Under the pieces are notes generated by a model. That model was not told the DNA's origin, searched no databases, and was given only the letters and a program-made list of their open reading frames with translations. A stretch of DNA of 7,591 nucleotides from positions 1 to 7,591 of the forward strand of contig JBDSYA010000020.1 of the NCBI GenBank assembly GCA_039925865.1, written 5' to 3'. The position numbers and the translations under genes were made by a program. Origin of the DNA: JBDSYA01 sp039925865 (GTDB taxonomy: Bacteria; Bacteroidota; Ignavibacteria; Tepidaquicellales; Tepidaquicellaceae). This document shows positions 1-5,753 of the stretch, piece after piece; position 1 is the stretch's first letter; each line of letters begins with the position of its first letter.

Positions 1-138
1 GGTCTGAAATTGAATGATGAAATAAAAGTATTGGAGAAAATAAATTTTGATAATTCATTGCAGATCCATTTCAGATCGGGAAATATATTTCTGAGTGAAA
101 AACTGGCGAGGAATATCTTTGTAGCAATCAAAAAATAA
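1..138 (+). CDS. DtxR/MntR-family metalloregulator, C-terminal FeoA-like domain (5' partial)
   Basis: Reading frame 1 is open from the first base to TAA at 136-138 and gives 45 residues, the end of a protein that starts outside the window. It begins GLKLNDEIKVLEKINFDNSL and ends with SEKLARNIFVAIKK. This is the pattern of the SH3-like FeoA domain that closes many DtxR/MntR/IdeR repressors: a 'G(L/I)xxGxxxxVLExxPF' strand pair, then a '(L)S..LA..IFV' ending. Such proteins sense Mn(II) or Fe(II) and repress metal uptake genes through an N-terminal winged helix, which is not visible here. The frame stops 10 bp before an Nramp transporter gene, the expected target and operon partner, and that supports the regulator reading. 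A stand-alone FeoA protein or a FeoA-FeoB component is possible from 45 residues alone, but no feoB follows. Confidence 0.72.
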   Translation, partial: GLKLNDEIKVLEKINFDNSLQIHFRSGNIFLSEKLARNIFVAIKK

Positions 139-148
139 ATTTAGATTA

Positions 149-1522
149 ATGGAAGAAATAAAATTAGAAAATAAAACCTTAAAAAACGAAATTTCAGAAA
201 ATGGTTGGAGGAAAAAAAATATTTCCAATTCACTTCCTGAAGTTTTCCGTTCTATAAATGTTCCTGTAAACGGGAGTTTCTGGAAGAAATTGTTTGCCTT
301 TGCAGGACCGGGATTAATGGTTGCAGTAGGTTATATGGACCCCGGTAACTGGGCTACCGACTTAGCAGGGGGAGCCAGGTTCGGTTATACATTAATCAGT
401 GTAATATTAATTTCAAATATCTTTGCAATTTTTTTACAGCATCTTTCTCTGAAACTCGGCATAGTAACGGGAAGAGACCTCGCGCAAGCGTGCAGGGATC
501 ATTATTCAAAACCGGTTGCATTTACGTTGTGGTTACTTTGTGAAATTGCAATTGCAGCATGCGATCTTGCGGAAGTAATCGGATCAGCCATTGCATTGAA
601 TTTACTTTTTGGAATTCCATTAATTATTGGAGTATTAATTACCGTTGTGGACGTTTTAGTGATCTTACTTTTTCAATATAAAGGATTCAGATATTTGGAA
701 AGTATAGTTGCAGGTTTGATTGCTGTAATACTTTCCTGTTTTTGCTATGAAATAATCGTTTCAAATCCTGATTTCTTTCCTATTTTAAAAGGCCTAATTC
801 CGAGTGGACAAATTATTTTTAATCCCGAAATGCTTTACATCGCAATCGGAATTCTCGGTGCTACTGTAATGCCTCACAATCTTTATCTTCACTCCAGTAT
901 TGTTCAGACTAGAAATTTTGAAAGAAATGATGAAGGTAAAAAGATGGCTGTCAAGTTTGCAACAATTGATTCCACTGTTTCATTATTCCTTGCTTTCTTC
1001 ATTAATGCAGCAATACTTATAGTTGCAGCAGCAACATTTTATTCAACCGGATATCAGGATGTGGCGGATATTACCGATGCATATAAATTACTTTCACCTT
1101 TGCTTGGGGTAAGTCTGGCGAGTACATTTTTTGCAATCGCGCTACTAGCATCGGGACAAAATTCAACTCTTACGGGAACACTAGCCGGTCAGATTGTCAT
1201 GGAAGGATTTTTGAACATACGATTAAAGCCATGGCTCAGAAGATTAATTACGAGACTTATAGCTATAATTCCTGCATTTATAATTACATGGTTATATGGT
1301 GAAAAAGGGTCAACAAGTCTTTTAATATTAAGCCAGGTGATTTTATCAATGCAGCTCAGCTTCGCAGTTGTTCCATTAGTTCAGTTTACCAGTGACAAGA
1401 AAAAAATGGGTGAGTTTGTAAATAAACCATGGCTTAAAATAACTGTTTATATAATCAGCATAATCATAATTTGTTTCAATATTTACTTATTGTATCAGAC
1501 TTTTGCTGAATGGTTTTCATAA
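149..1522 (+). CDS. mntH: Nramp-family divalent metal (Mn2+/Fe2+) importer
   Basis: The 457-residue polytopic inner-membrane protein is an Nramp transporter that imports Mn(II), and often Fe(II), with proton coupling. A hydrophilic N-terminal stretch of about 45 residues precedes TM1. TM1 carries the DPGN signature at residues 64-67 (GYMDPGNWAT) and TM6 carries ATVMPHNLYLHSS with M241-P-H243. D64, N67, A238 and M241 match the metal ligands known from Nramp structures; the Met favours Mn/Fe over Ca. The conserved LASGQNSTLTGTLAGQ segment lies at about 333-348. Hydrophobic segments continue to the C-terminus, and length and motifs indicate an intact gene. The ATG is 10 bp after the stop of the FeoA-domain regulator gene, so the two are probably co-transcribed. 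No Shine-Dalgarno sequence is visible before it. The family call is firm; Mn versus Fe preference is inferred. Confidence 0.95.
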   Translation: MEEIKLENKTLKNEISENGWRKKNISNSLPEVFRSINVPVNGSFWKKLFAFAGPGLMVAVGYMDPGNWATDLAGGARFGYTLISVILISNIFAIFLQHLSLKLGIVTGRDLAQACRDHYSKPVAFTLWLLCEIAIAACDLAEVIGSAIALNLLFGIPLIIGVLITVVDVLVILLFQYKGFRYLESIVAGLIAVILSCFCYEIIVSNPDFFPILKGLIPSGQIIFNPEMLYIAIGILGATVMPHNLYLHSSIVQTRNFERNDEGKKMAVKFATIDSTVSLFLAFFINAAILIVAAATFYSTGYQDVADITDAYKLLSPLLGVSLASTFFAIALLASGQNSTLTGTLAGQIVMEGFLNIRLKPWLRRLITRLIAIIPAFIITWLYGEKGSTSLLILSQVILSMQLSFAVVPLVQFTSDKKKMGEFVNKPWLKITVYIISIIIICFNIYLLYQTFAEWFS

Positions 1523-1545
1523 ATTTCTAAACTTATCTTTTATAG

Positions 1546-1572
1546 ATCTTGAGATCAAGATATTTGAAATAT
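1546..1572. promoter_or_regulatory. two adjacent dyads upstream of mbfA, candidate operator
   Basis: In the 140-bp gap between mntH and mbfA, ATCTTGA (1546-1552) and TCAAGAT (1555-1561) form a perfect 7-bp dyad with a 2-bp centre. It runs into the odd-length palindrome ATATTTGAAATAT (1560-1572). The 2-bp centre and lack of a following T-run argue against an intrinsic terminator, and a protein-binding site is more plausible. TGATGTAAT (1608-1616) downstream resembles an extended -10 element, but no good -35 accompanies it. The site matches no Fur, DtxR or MntR consensus I know well enough to name a binder. The regulatory role is inferred. Confidence 0.3.
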
Positions 1573-1662
1573 GAGTATTTGTCATGGTCGGTAAAGTTGA
1601 GAGTTTGTGATGTAATAGAAGCTGATTTGGAAATTAGACAAAGAATAATATTTTCATACTAA

Positions 1663-2772
1663 ATGATAGATAAAAAGACACTTTCGATCTGGATGCACCA
1701 TCTGCAGGATGAAGCCGATGCAGCATACCTTTACAGAAAACTCGGGCGTATGGAAAAGATTGAAACAAAGAAGGATATTTATCTTCAGCTTGCTGATGTT
1801 GAAGATCGTCATAAAGATACATGGCTCGACCTTCTTGCAAAAAATAAAATTGAAACAAAAGAACCCATACCGTCAACCCGGGCAAAGATCTTTGGGTGGA
1901 TTGCTGAAAGATTCGGTTCAGGTTTTCTTTCGAAGATGATGTTAAGGGAAGAAGGGCTTGAAGTAAGATCTTATCTGGGACTATACAATTCCAGTGATTC
2001 AAATCAGACGAAGGATATTGCTCTACAGCTTGCAAAAGATTCTGCTGAACATTCGGGGAAACTTTCAGTTCTTCTTGAAACTGAAGGTGAGTCATGGCAT
2101 CAGGCTGAATCCGGAGGGCTGCTTCGCAATATCATCTATGGCTTCAATGACGGTCTTACCGCAAATTTTGGATTGATTGCCGGTGTAATTGGAGCAGATC
2201 TTGCTCCCCATATAATTTTGATTTCAGGAATTTCAGGAATGGCTGCTGATGCTTTATCAATGGCTTCTTCCGGATATCTTGCTGCTAAAAGCGAGAAAGA
2301 ACTTTATGAACATGAAAAAAAAATGGAAGCTGAAGAGATCAGATTAATGCCGGAGCTTGAGGCTGAAGAACTTTCTCTTATATATCAGGCAAAAGGTATG
2401 AGCAAAGATGATGCTGTACGTTTAGCCAATAAAGTCATCAAAGATCCCGAGCTAGCATTGAAGGAAAGTGTCCGGGAAGAATTGGGAATCAGTGAAAGTA
2501 ATACCAGTCCTTTGAAAGAAGGCTGGATCACGGGCATTGCAACAGCTATAGGAGCATTAATACCTGTGTCTCCATTCTTTTTTCTGGAAGGAACAATTGC
2601 AATATGGACATCCTTCACGATATCTATGGTCGCACATTTTATAGTAGGTGCAGCCCGCAGCACATTTACAGGCAGGGGAATTTTCAGAAGCGGTATCGAC
2701 ATGTTTGTAGTTGGAATTGGAATTGCGATAGTTGGATATTTTATAGGAGAGATGATTTCGAGATTTTTATAG
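1663..2772 (+). CDS. mbfA: ferritin-like plus VIT1-domain membrane protein (MbfA-type iron exporter)
   Basis: The 369-residue protein has two parts. The N-terminal part, about residues 5-145, is a ferritin-like (erythrin/rubrerythrin-type) helical bundle. Candidate diiron ligands are E17 (DEADAAYLYR), E47 and H50 (VEDRH), E96/E97, and E129 and H130 (SAEHSG). The C-terminal part, about 150-369, is a VIT1/CCC1 domain with DGLTANFGLIAG (163-174) and MAADALSMASSGYLAAKSE (193-211). A Glu-rich cytoplasmic helical insert (about 210-275) holds the metal-binding acidic residues, and hydrophobic helices follow to the end. This architecture is that of MbfA, shown in Rhizobiales to export iron and protect against iron/peroxide stress. 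Here the gene follows an Nramp importer on the same strand after 140 bp holding dyads, so it may have its own promoter. Domain assignment is firm; export of Fe rather than Mn is inferred. Confidence 0.88.
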   Translation: MIDKKTLSIWMHHLQDEADAAYLYRKLGRMEKIETKKDIYLQLADVEDRHKDTWLDLLAKNKIETKEPIPSTRAKIFGWIAERFGSGFLSKMMLREEGLEVRSYLGLYNSSDSNQTKDIALQLAKDSAEHSGKLSVLLETEGESWHQAESGGLLRNIIYGFNDGLTANFGLIAGVIGADLAPHIILISGISGMAADALSMASSGYLAAKSEKELYEHEKKMEAEEIRLMPELEAEELSLIYQAKGMSKDDAVRLANKVIKDPELALKESVREELGISESNTSPLKEGWITGIATAIGALIPVSPFFFLEGTIAIWTSFTISMVAHFIVGAARSTFTGRGIFRSGIDMFVVGIGIAIVGYFIGEMISRFL

Positions 2773-2796
2773 TCTTGTATAATAAATGAATTTACA

Positions 2797-3228
2797 TTAT
2801 AAATCTTTTCTGAACATCTCCATTAATTTCTCAGGTTCTTTCAAGTTTGTGAATCCAAACTTCTCATAAAGTGAATGTGCATCCTTTGTAGCCAGAAACC
2901 ACCTGCGGAGATTTTGCAATTCATTGTAATTCAATATCACTTCCATCAGCCATTTTGCCAATCCTTTCTTTCTGTGCGCTTCTAATATGAAAACATCCGC
3001 AAGATAAGCAAAAGTGGCATAGTCAGTCACCACACGGGCAAAACCAATTTGCGAATTTTTATAAAAGATCCCGAAGCAAAGTGAATTTTTCAAGGTAAGT
3101 TTAGTCGTTTTAAGAGTCCGGTTTTTAGCCCAGTAAGATGTGCTTAAATAATCCTGTATAACTTTTACATTAAGTTTAGACTTATCTGTGCTGATAAGAT
3201 AATTTTCTTTCCTGAAATTCTTTTTCAT
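2797..3228 (-). CDS. GNAT-family N-acetyltransferase
   Basis: The 143-residue protein has a single GNAT fold using acetyl-CoA. The strand-4/helix-3 core reads YLADVFILEAHRKKGLAKWL (75-94), with R86-K-K-G89-L-A91 forming the pyrophosphate-binding loop (R/QxxGxG/A). FARVVTDYATFAYLADVF precedes it, and LRRWFLATKDAHSLYEKFGF (107-126) supplies the C-terminal motif ending in the typical 'LYxKxGF'. This is a common, small stand-alone GNAT subfamily in which the core 'FARVVTDYATFAYLADV' is strongly conserved; its substrate is not known to me. The gene is convergent with mbfA (24 bp between stop codons, no clear terminator) and divergent from plsC across 87 bp of A/T-rich sequence that must hold both promoters, though I cannot pick out convincing boxes. 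ATG at 3228-3226 is the natural start, since the next in-frame Met is inside the core. Confidence 0.87.
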   Translation of the reverse strand: MKKNFRKENYLISTDKSKLNVKVIQDYLSTSYWAKNRTLKTTKLTLKNSLCFGIFYKNSQIGFARVVTDYATFAYLADVFILEAHRKKGLAKWLMEVILNYNELQNLRRWFLATKDAHSLYEKFGFTNLKEPEKLMEMFRKDL

Positions 3229-3315
3229 ATTTTTGATATTTTTAAAAATAATGAAATCATATTAAATATAAAATTTAACTTTCAATAAATTTCCTGTTTG
3301 TATATCTTTTAACCC

Positions 3316-3999
3316 GTGACAACATACATCAAGGCTTTTTTTATTTCCATTCACTGTATAATCATAGCTGTCCTGACAATTATTGTTTCTCCCTTTGACA
3401 AAAGTGGAAAAGTTATCCATTATTTATCAAAAACTTTTGGTAAAGGAATTTTATTTATTGCAGGTGTAAAAGTTAATGTTACGGGAAGAGAAAATCTTGA
3501 TTATACTAAAAGTTATATTTTCATTTCTAACCACGCTAGTTTTTTTGATATACCAATTTTAATGAAGGCAATACCCAACAATGTACGCTTTATTTATAGA
3601 GATTCTTTGACTAAAATTCCTATTCTTGGATGGGGAATGTTTCTGGGTGGTTACATCCCGATCAACAGGGAAAATGTAAGAGGTGCTATAAAAACTTTAA
3701 AAAAAGCAGCCGTCAAAGTTATAGAAGGTATTTCAGTAGTTATTTTTCCGGAAGGTACGAGGAGTGAAGACGGCTTACTTGGTGAATTTAAGAGAGGCAT
3801 GTTTGTAATTGCGGATGAAGCGAAAGTTCCCCTGGTTCCGACAATAATAATCGGATCTAATAAAATAATGCCAAGGAATAAATTTGCCATCAGATCAGGT
3901 TCAGTAAAAGTTGTGTTCAATACGCCGGTCAATTATAAAAAAGATAAAGATTTTTTAAATGAGATCAGAAGCAGCATTGAAAGTTCATTGAGTAGTTAG
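3316..3999 (+). CDS. plsC: 1-acyl-sn-glycerol-3-phosphate acyltransferase (PlsC-type), GTG start
   Basis: The 227-residue membrane-associated acyltransferase should transfer an acyl chain to lysophosphatidic acid, giving phosphatidic acid for phospholipid synthesis. A hydrophobic N-terminal segment (about 5-25) anchors it. The four PlsC blocks are present: NHASFFD with the catalytic pair H73 and D78, GYIPINRE (112-119) with R118, FPEGTRS (144-150), and VPLVPTIIIG (171-180). Length suits AGPAT enzymes. The start is GTG: an in-frame TAA lies at 3310-3312, six bases upstream, and the next in-frame ATG falls after the catalytic His/Asp motif, so GTG is effectively forced. No Shine-Dalgarno sequence precedes it. 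It stands alone between a divergent GNAT gene and gatC, which begins 59 bp later on the same strand. Related lyso-lipid acyltransferases (for example acting on ornithine lipids) share these motifs, so the exact acceptor is inferred. Confidence 0.9.
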   Translation: MTTYIKAFFISIHCIIIAVLTIIVSPFDKSGKVIHYLSKTFGKGILFIAGVKVNVTGRENLDYTKSYIFISNHASFFDIPILMKAIPNNVRFIYRDSLTKIPILGWGMFLGGYIPINRENVRGAIKTLKKAAVKVIEGISVVIFPEGTRSEDGLLGEFKRGMFVIADEAKVPLVPTIIIGSNKIMPRNKFAIRSGSVKVVFNTPVNYKKDKDFLNEIRSSIESSLSS

Positions 4000-4058
4000 T
4001 CAAGTAAATATATTCAACATTCACCCTTTAAATTTATCATTTAACATTTAAAAGAATT

Positions 4059-4349
4059 ATGTCTGTAACATTAAACGATGTTGATAAAATCGCAAAGTTA
4101 GCCAAACTTAAATTTGCGGATGAAGAGAAAGTAAAGCTTCAGAGTGACCTTAATGTAATTCTGGAATACATTGATCAGCTTGACGAGCTTGATCTAGATA
4201 ATGTTGAGCCACTGGAAAACATTAACGAAACGGAGAATGTATTAAGGGAGGATAAGGAAGTAAAATGGCTGAGCAATGACGAAGCTTTGATGAATGCTCC
4301 TGCGAAAACCGGAAGATTTTTCAAAGTCCCTAAGGTAATTGATAAATGA
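4059..4349 (+). CDS. gatC: Asp-tRNA(Asn)/Glu-tRNA(Gln) amidotransferase subunit C
   Basis: The 96-residue GatC is the small helical clamp of the GatCAB complex, which converts misacylated Glu-tRNA(Gln) and/or Asp-tRNA(Asn) to the correct amidated forms. The family pattern is clear: an N-terminal helix VDKIAKLAKLKFADEEK, then LNVILEYIDQLDELDLDNVEPLENI (about 31-55), then VLREDKEV, and a C-terminal FFKVPKVI tail that packs against GatA. Length is normal. gatA and gatB are not in the window, as is usual in genomes where the subunits are dispersed. The stop codon overlaps the kdsB start (ATGA at 4346-4349), so translation is probably coupled. The 59-bp leader is almost all A/T without a Shine-Dalgarno sequence. 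Confidence 0.93.
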   Translation: MSVTLNDVDKIAKLAKLKFADEEKVKLQSDLNVILEYIDQLDELDLDNVEPLENINETENVLREDKEVKWLSNDEALMNAPAKTGRFFKVPKVIDK

Positions 4350-5083
4350 AAATAGTTGGAATAATTCCTGCGAGATATTCTTCCTCACGGCTCCCGGGAA
4401 AGCCGCTATTGTTAGTAAGAGGCAAACCAATGATACAAAGAGTTTATGAACAGTCCAAAAAATCAAAATTAGTAAATGACGTTATTGTTGCAACTGATGA
4501 TAATAGAATATATGATTGTGTAAAAAATTTTGGAGGAGAAGTGGTTATGACTTCAGTCAAACACAGATCCGGAACTGACAGAGTTTATGAAGTTATAAAA
4601 AATATTAAGTGCGAGATAGTGGTTAACATTCAGGGAGATGAACCTTTCATAGACCCGGCCAATATTGATAAAGCTGTGAACCCTCTTTTAAAAGACAGAT
4701 CTTTCAACGTTTCAACACTTGCAGTTAAAATTAATGAAGTCAGAGATTTGATGGATGAGAACAAAGTAAAAGTGGTTTTTGATAAAAATTATTTTGCACT
4801 GTATTTTTCACGAAGCTGTATTCCTTATGATTTGAATTATAACAATTCTAAGACATTAGATTTAAAAAAAAACAACTATTACAAACATGTAGGGCTTTAT
4901 GCTTACAGAAAAAATTATCTGCTAAGGTTTAGTAATCTTAAAGTCAGTTATTTAGAAAACATTGAAAAGCTGGAACAGCTGAGAATTCTGGAAGATGGCG
5001 AGAAGATCAAAGTCGTGATAACAAAAAAAGATTCCTTTTCAATTGATACAAAATCAGATCTCGAACTGATCAATAAATTATGA
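4346..5083 (+). CDS. kdsB: 3-deoxy-manno-octulosonate cytidylyltransferase (CMP-Kdo synthetase)
   Basis: The 245-residue cytosolic enzyme makes CMP-Kdo from CTP and Kdo, activating Kdo for attachment to lipid A. Motifs run in the expected order: the nucleotide-binding loop IPARYSSSRLPGKPL (7-21), ATDD (49-52), HRSGTDR (73-79), NIQGDEP (94-100) with Mg-binding D98, YFSRSCIPY (153-161), YKHVGLYAY (179-187), EKLEQLRILEDG (207-218) and SIDTKSDLE near the end. All key residues are present and length is typical. Its presence points to an LPS-bearing outer membrane. It overlaps gatC by 4 bp upstream and the following GNAT gene by 4 bp (ATGA at 5080-5083), so three genes form one translationally coupled unit. 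Its product consumes CTP, which the nearby pyrG supplies. That link is metabolic and not proof of co-regulation. Confidence 0.95.
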   Translation: MKIVGIIPARYSSSRLPGKPLLLVRGKPMIQRVYEQSKKSKLVNDVIVATDDNRIYDCVKNFGGEVVMTSVKHRSGTDRVYEVIKNIKCEIVVNIQGDEPFIDPANIDKAVNPLLKDRSFNVSTLAVKINEVRDLMDENKVKVVFDKNYFALYFSRSCIPYDLNYNNSKTLDLKKNNYYKHVGLYAYRKNYLLRFSNLKVSYLENIEKLEQLRILEDGEKIKVVITKKDSFSIDTKSDLELINKL

Positions 5084-5562
5084 TAGAACTTGTAAAACAT
5101 TCAGCAAAGCACAGAGACAGTCTGGTTAAATTGCTTAACAATAAGAATGTTGAAAAATGGCTTCTTCAGGTTCCATATCCATACTCTTACGAAGATGCAG
5201 ATTTTTGGCTTAACAAATCAGTTAACGATTCAGATTCATTTTCTTTTGCAATTGAAAACAATGGATTGCATGTCGGGGGAATAGGGCTTCATAAAAAATA
5301 TGATCATTCTGCTGAAGTTGGTTATTGGATAGGAGAAGAGTATTGGGGGAAAGGATTTGGAACGGAAGCGCTGGAAAAAATTCTTGACGTCGCCTTTAAT
5401 GAACTGAATTTAGTAAGAGTTCACGCGCATGTATTTGACGGAAACATTGCTTCGGAAAAAATATTGATTAAATGCGGATTTGAATATGAAGGTTTTCTTA
5501 AGAAAGTTCATAAGAAGAATAATGATTTCATCAACTCAAAATTATACGCAAAGGTAATTTGA
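5080..5562 (+). CDS. GNAT N-acetyltransferase, RimJ/RimL-like
   Basis: The 160-residue protein belongs to the Acetyltransf_3 (RimJ/RimL-like) branch of GNAT enzymes. The core is AEVGYWIGEEYWGKGFGTEA (78-97), with W89-G-K-G-F-G94-T as the acetyl-CoA pyrophosphate loop, followed by LNLVRVHAHVFDGNIASEKI (109-128), where N122 is the conserved asparagine, and LIKCGFEYEGFLKK. Relatives acetylate protein N-termini, aminoglycosides or small metabolites; nothing here fixes the substrate. The start overlaps the kdsB stop by 4 bp, so it is the last gene of gatC-kdsB-GNAT. The stop TGA (5560-5562) is the first three bases of a tandem TGATTAGT repeat. The protein ends at LYAKVI, a little short of many relatives as I recall them, so the repeat may have supplied the stop and trimmed a few residues. 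That trimming is inference. Confidence 0.88.
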   Translation: MIELVKHSAKHRDSLVKLLNNKNVEKWLLQVPYPYSYEDADFWLNKSVNDSDSFSFAIENNGLHVGGIGLHKKYDHSAEVGYWIGEEYWGKGFGTEALEKILDVAFNELNLVRVHAHVFDGNIASEKILIKCGFEYEGFLKKVHKKNNDFINSKLYAKVI

Positions 5563-5586
5563 TTAGTTGATTAGTTGATTAGTTGG
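5560..5586 (+). repeat. TGATTAGT tandem repeat, left arm of imperfect inverted repeat
   Basis: Three perfect 8-bp units of TGATTAGT occupy 5560-5567, 5568-5575 and 5576-5583, followed by TGG. The first unit contains the stop codon of the upstream GNAT gene. Bases 5560-5584 pair with 5746-5722 at 22 Watson-Crick positions plus 2 G-U wobbles, with a single A-C mismatch (5573/5733); two further wobbles extend the stem to 27 positions. The stem would enclose the S23-like remnant. Confidence 0.9.
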
Positions 5587-5711
5587 ATGACGAATATATT
5601 AATGATGAAAAATTTAAGTTATTAAAGGATAATTGCACCGATTGTTTAAAATTATTAAATGGATATATTAGATATCTCAAGGAAAGAAAACAGAACGAAA
5701 CTAACAGCTAA
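5583..5711 (+). pseudogene. C-terminal remnant of a four-helix-bundle (S23 / 23S rRNA intervening-sequence) protein gene
   Basis: From TTG at 5583 the frame reads 42 codons to TAA at 5709-5711, giving DDEYINDEKFKLLKDNC followed by TDCLKLLNGYIRYLKERKQ and NETNS. The pattern 'ykxLxxxcxxcxKLLNGYIRYLK' is what I know as the last helix of the S23/IVP-type four-helix-bundle proteins (usually about 115-125 residues) common in Bacteroidota-like genomes. Only about the last third is present. There is no in-frame ATG, an in-frame TAG lies at 5580-5582 inside the tandem repeat, and the repeat abuts the first codon. This suggests the 5' part was deleted back to the flanking repeat. A functional micropeptide from the TTG is possible but unlikely. 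The assignment rests on a short match judged by eye. Confidence 0.6.
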
Positions 5712-5719
5712 ATAACAAG

Positions 5720-5746
5720 TTAACTAATCAACCAATTAACTAATTA
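5720..5746 (-). repeat. inverted copy of the TGATTAGT-type repeat, just upstream of pyrG
   Basis: This A/C-rich arm contains AACTAATCAACC and AATTAACTAATTA, the reverse-complement form of the repeat at 5560-5586. Its bases 5720-5740 are also an exact 21-bp reverse complement of 7363-7383, downstream of pyrG. The right edge is only 7 bases from the pyrG start codon, so a structure formed here would cover the ribosome-entry region. An in-frame TAA for pyrG (5745-5747) lies at its right edge. Confidence 0.9.
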
Positions 5747-5753
5747 ACAAAAT

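Noticed and set aside
356..363. Loss of a catalytic glycine in CTP synthase (residues 356-363, CPGFGDRG instead of PGGFGxRG)
   Set aside because: Aligns without a gap and retains G-F-G-x-R-G; PGFGxRG is, as I recall, usual in Bacteroidota-type PyrG, so it is lineage variation and not a defect. Coordinates here are residue numbers.
1634..2095. 153-residue open frame on the - strand
   Set aside because: It lies entirely antisense to the well-supported ferritin-like domain of mbfA, has no recognisable motif, and has a composition typical of a shadow frame.
2385..2702. 105-residue open frame on the - strand
   Set aside because: Antisense to the VIT1 membrane domain; the hydrophobic pattern mirrors the real gene's codons.
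2773..2800. possible bidirectional terminator between the convergent mbfA and GNAT genes
   Set aside because: The only pairing is TATAAT with ATTATA, with no G/C core and no reliable T-tract; not enough to call.
3229..3315. promoter boxes in the divergent GNAT/plsC spacer
   Set aside because: Both promoters must be here, but the sequence is so A/T-rich that several poor matches to -10 or TAnnTTTG elements occur with no credible spacing; none stands out.
3651..3932. 93-residue open frame on the - strand inside plsC
   Set aside because: Shadow of plsC, whose catalytic motifs are intact in the + frame.
4027..4052. TTTAAAT...ATTTAAA inverted repeat before gatC
   Set aside because: Only seven A/T pairs with a 12-bp gap in a very A/T-rich spacer; expected by chance and too weak to call an operator or hairpin.
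5560..5583. CRISPR-like array
   Set aside because: The units are 8 bp and directly abutting with no spacers, so this is a short tandem repeat and not a CRISPR.
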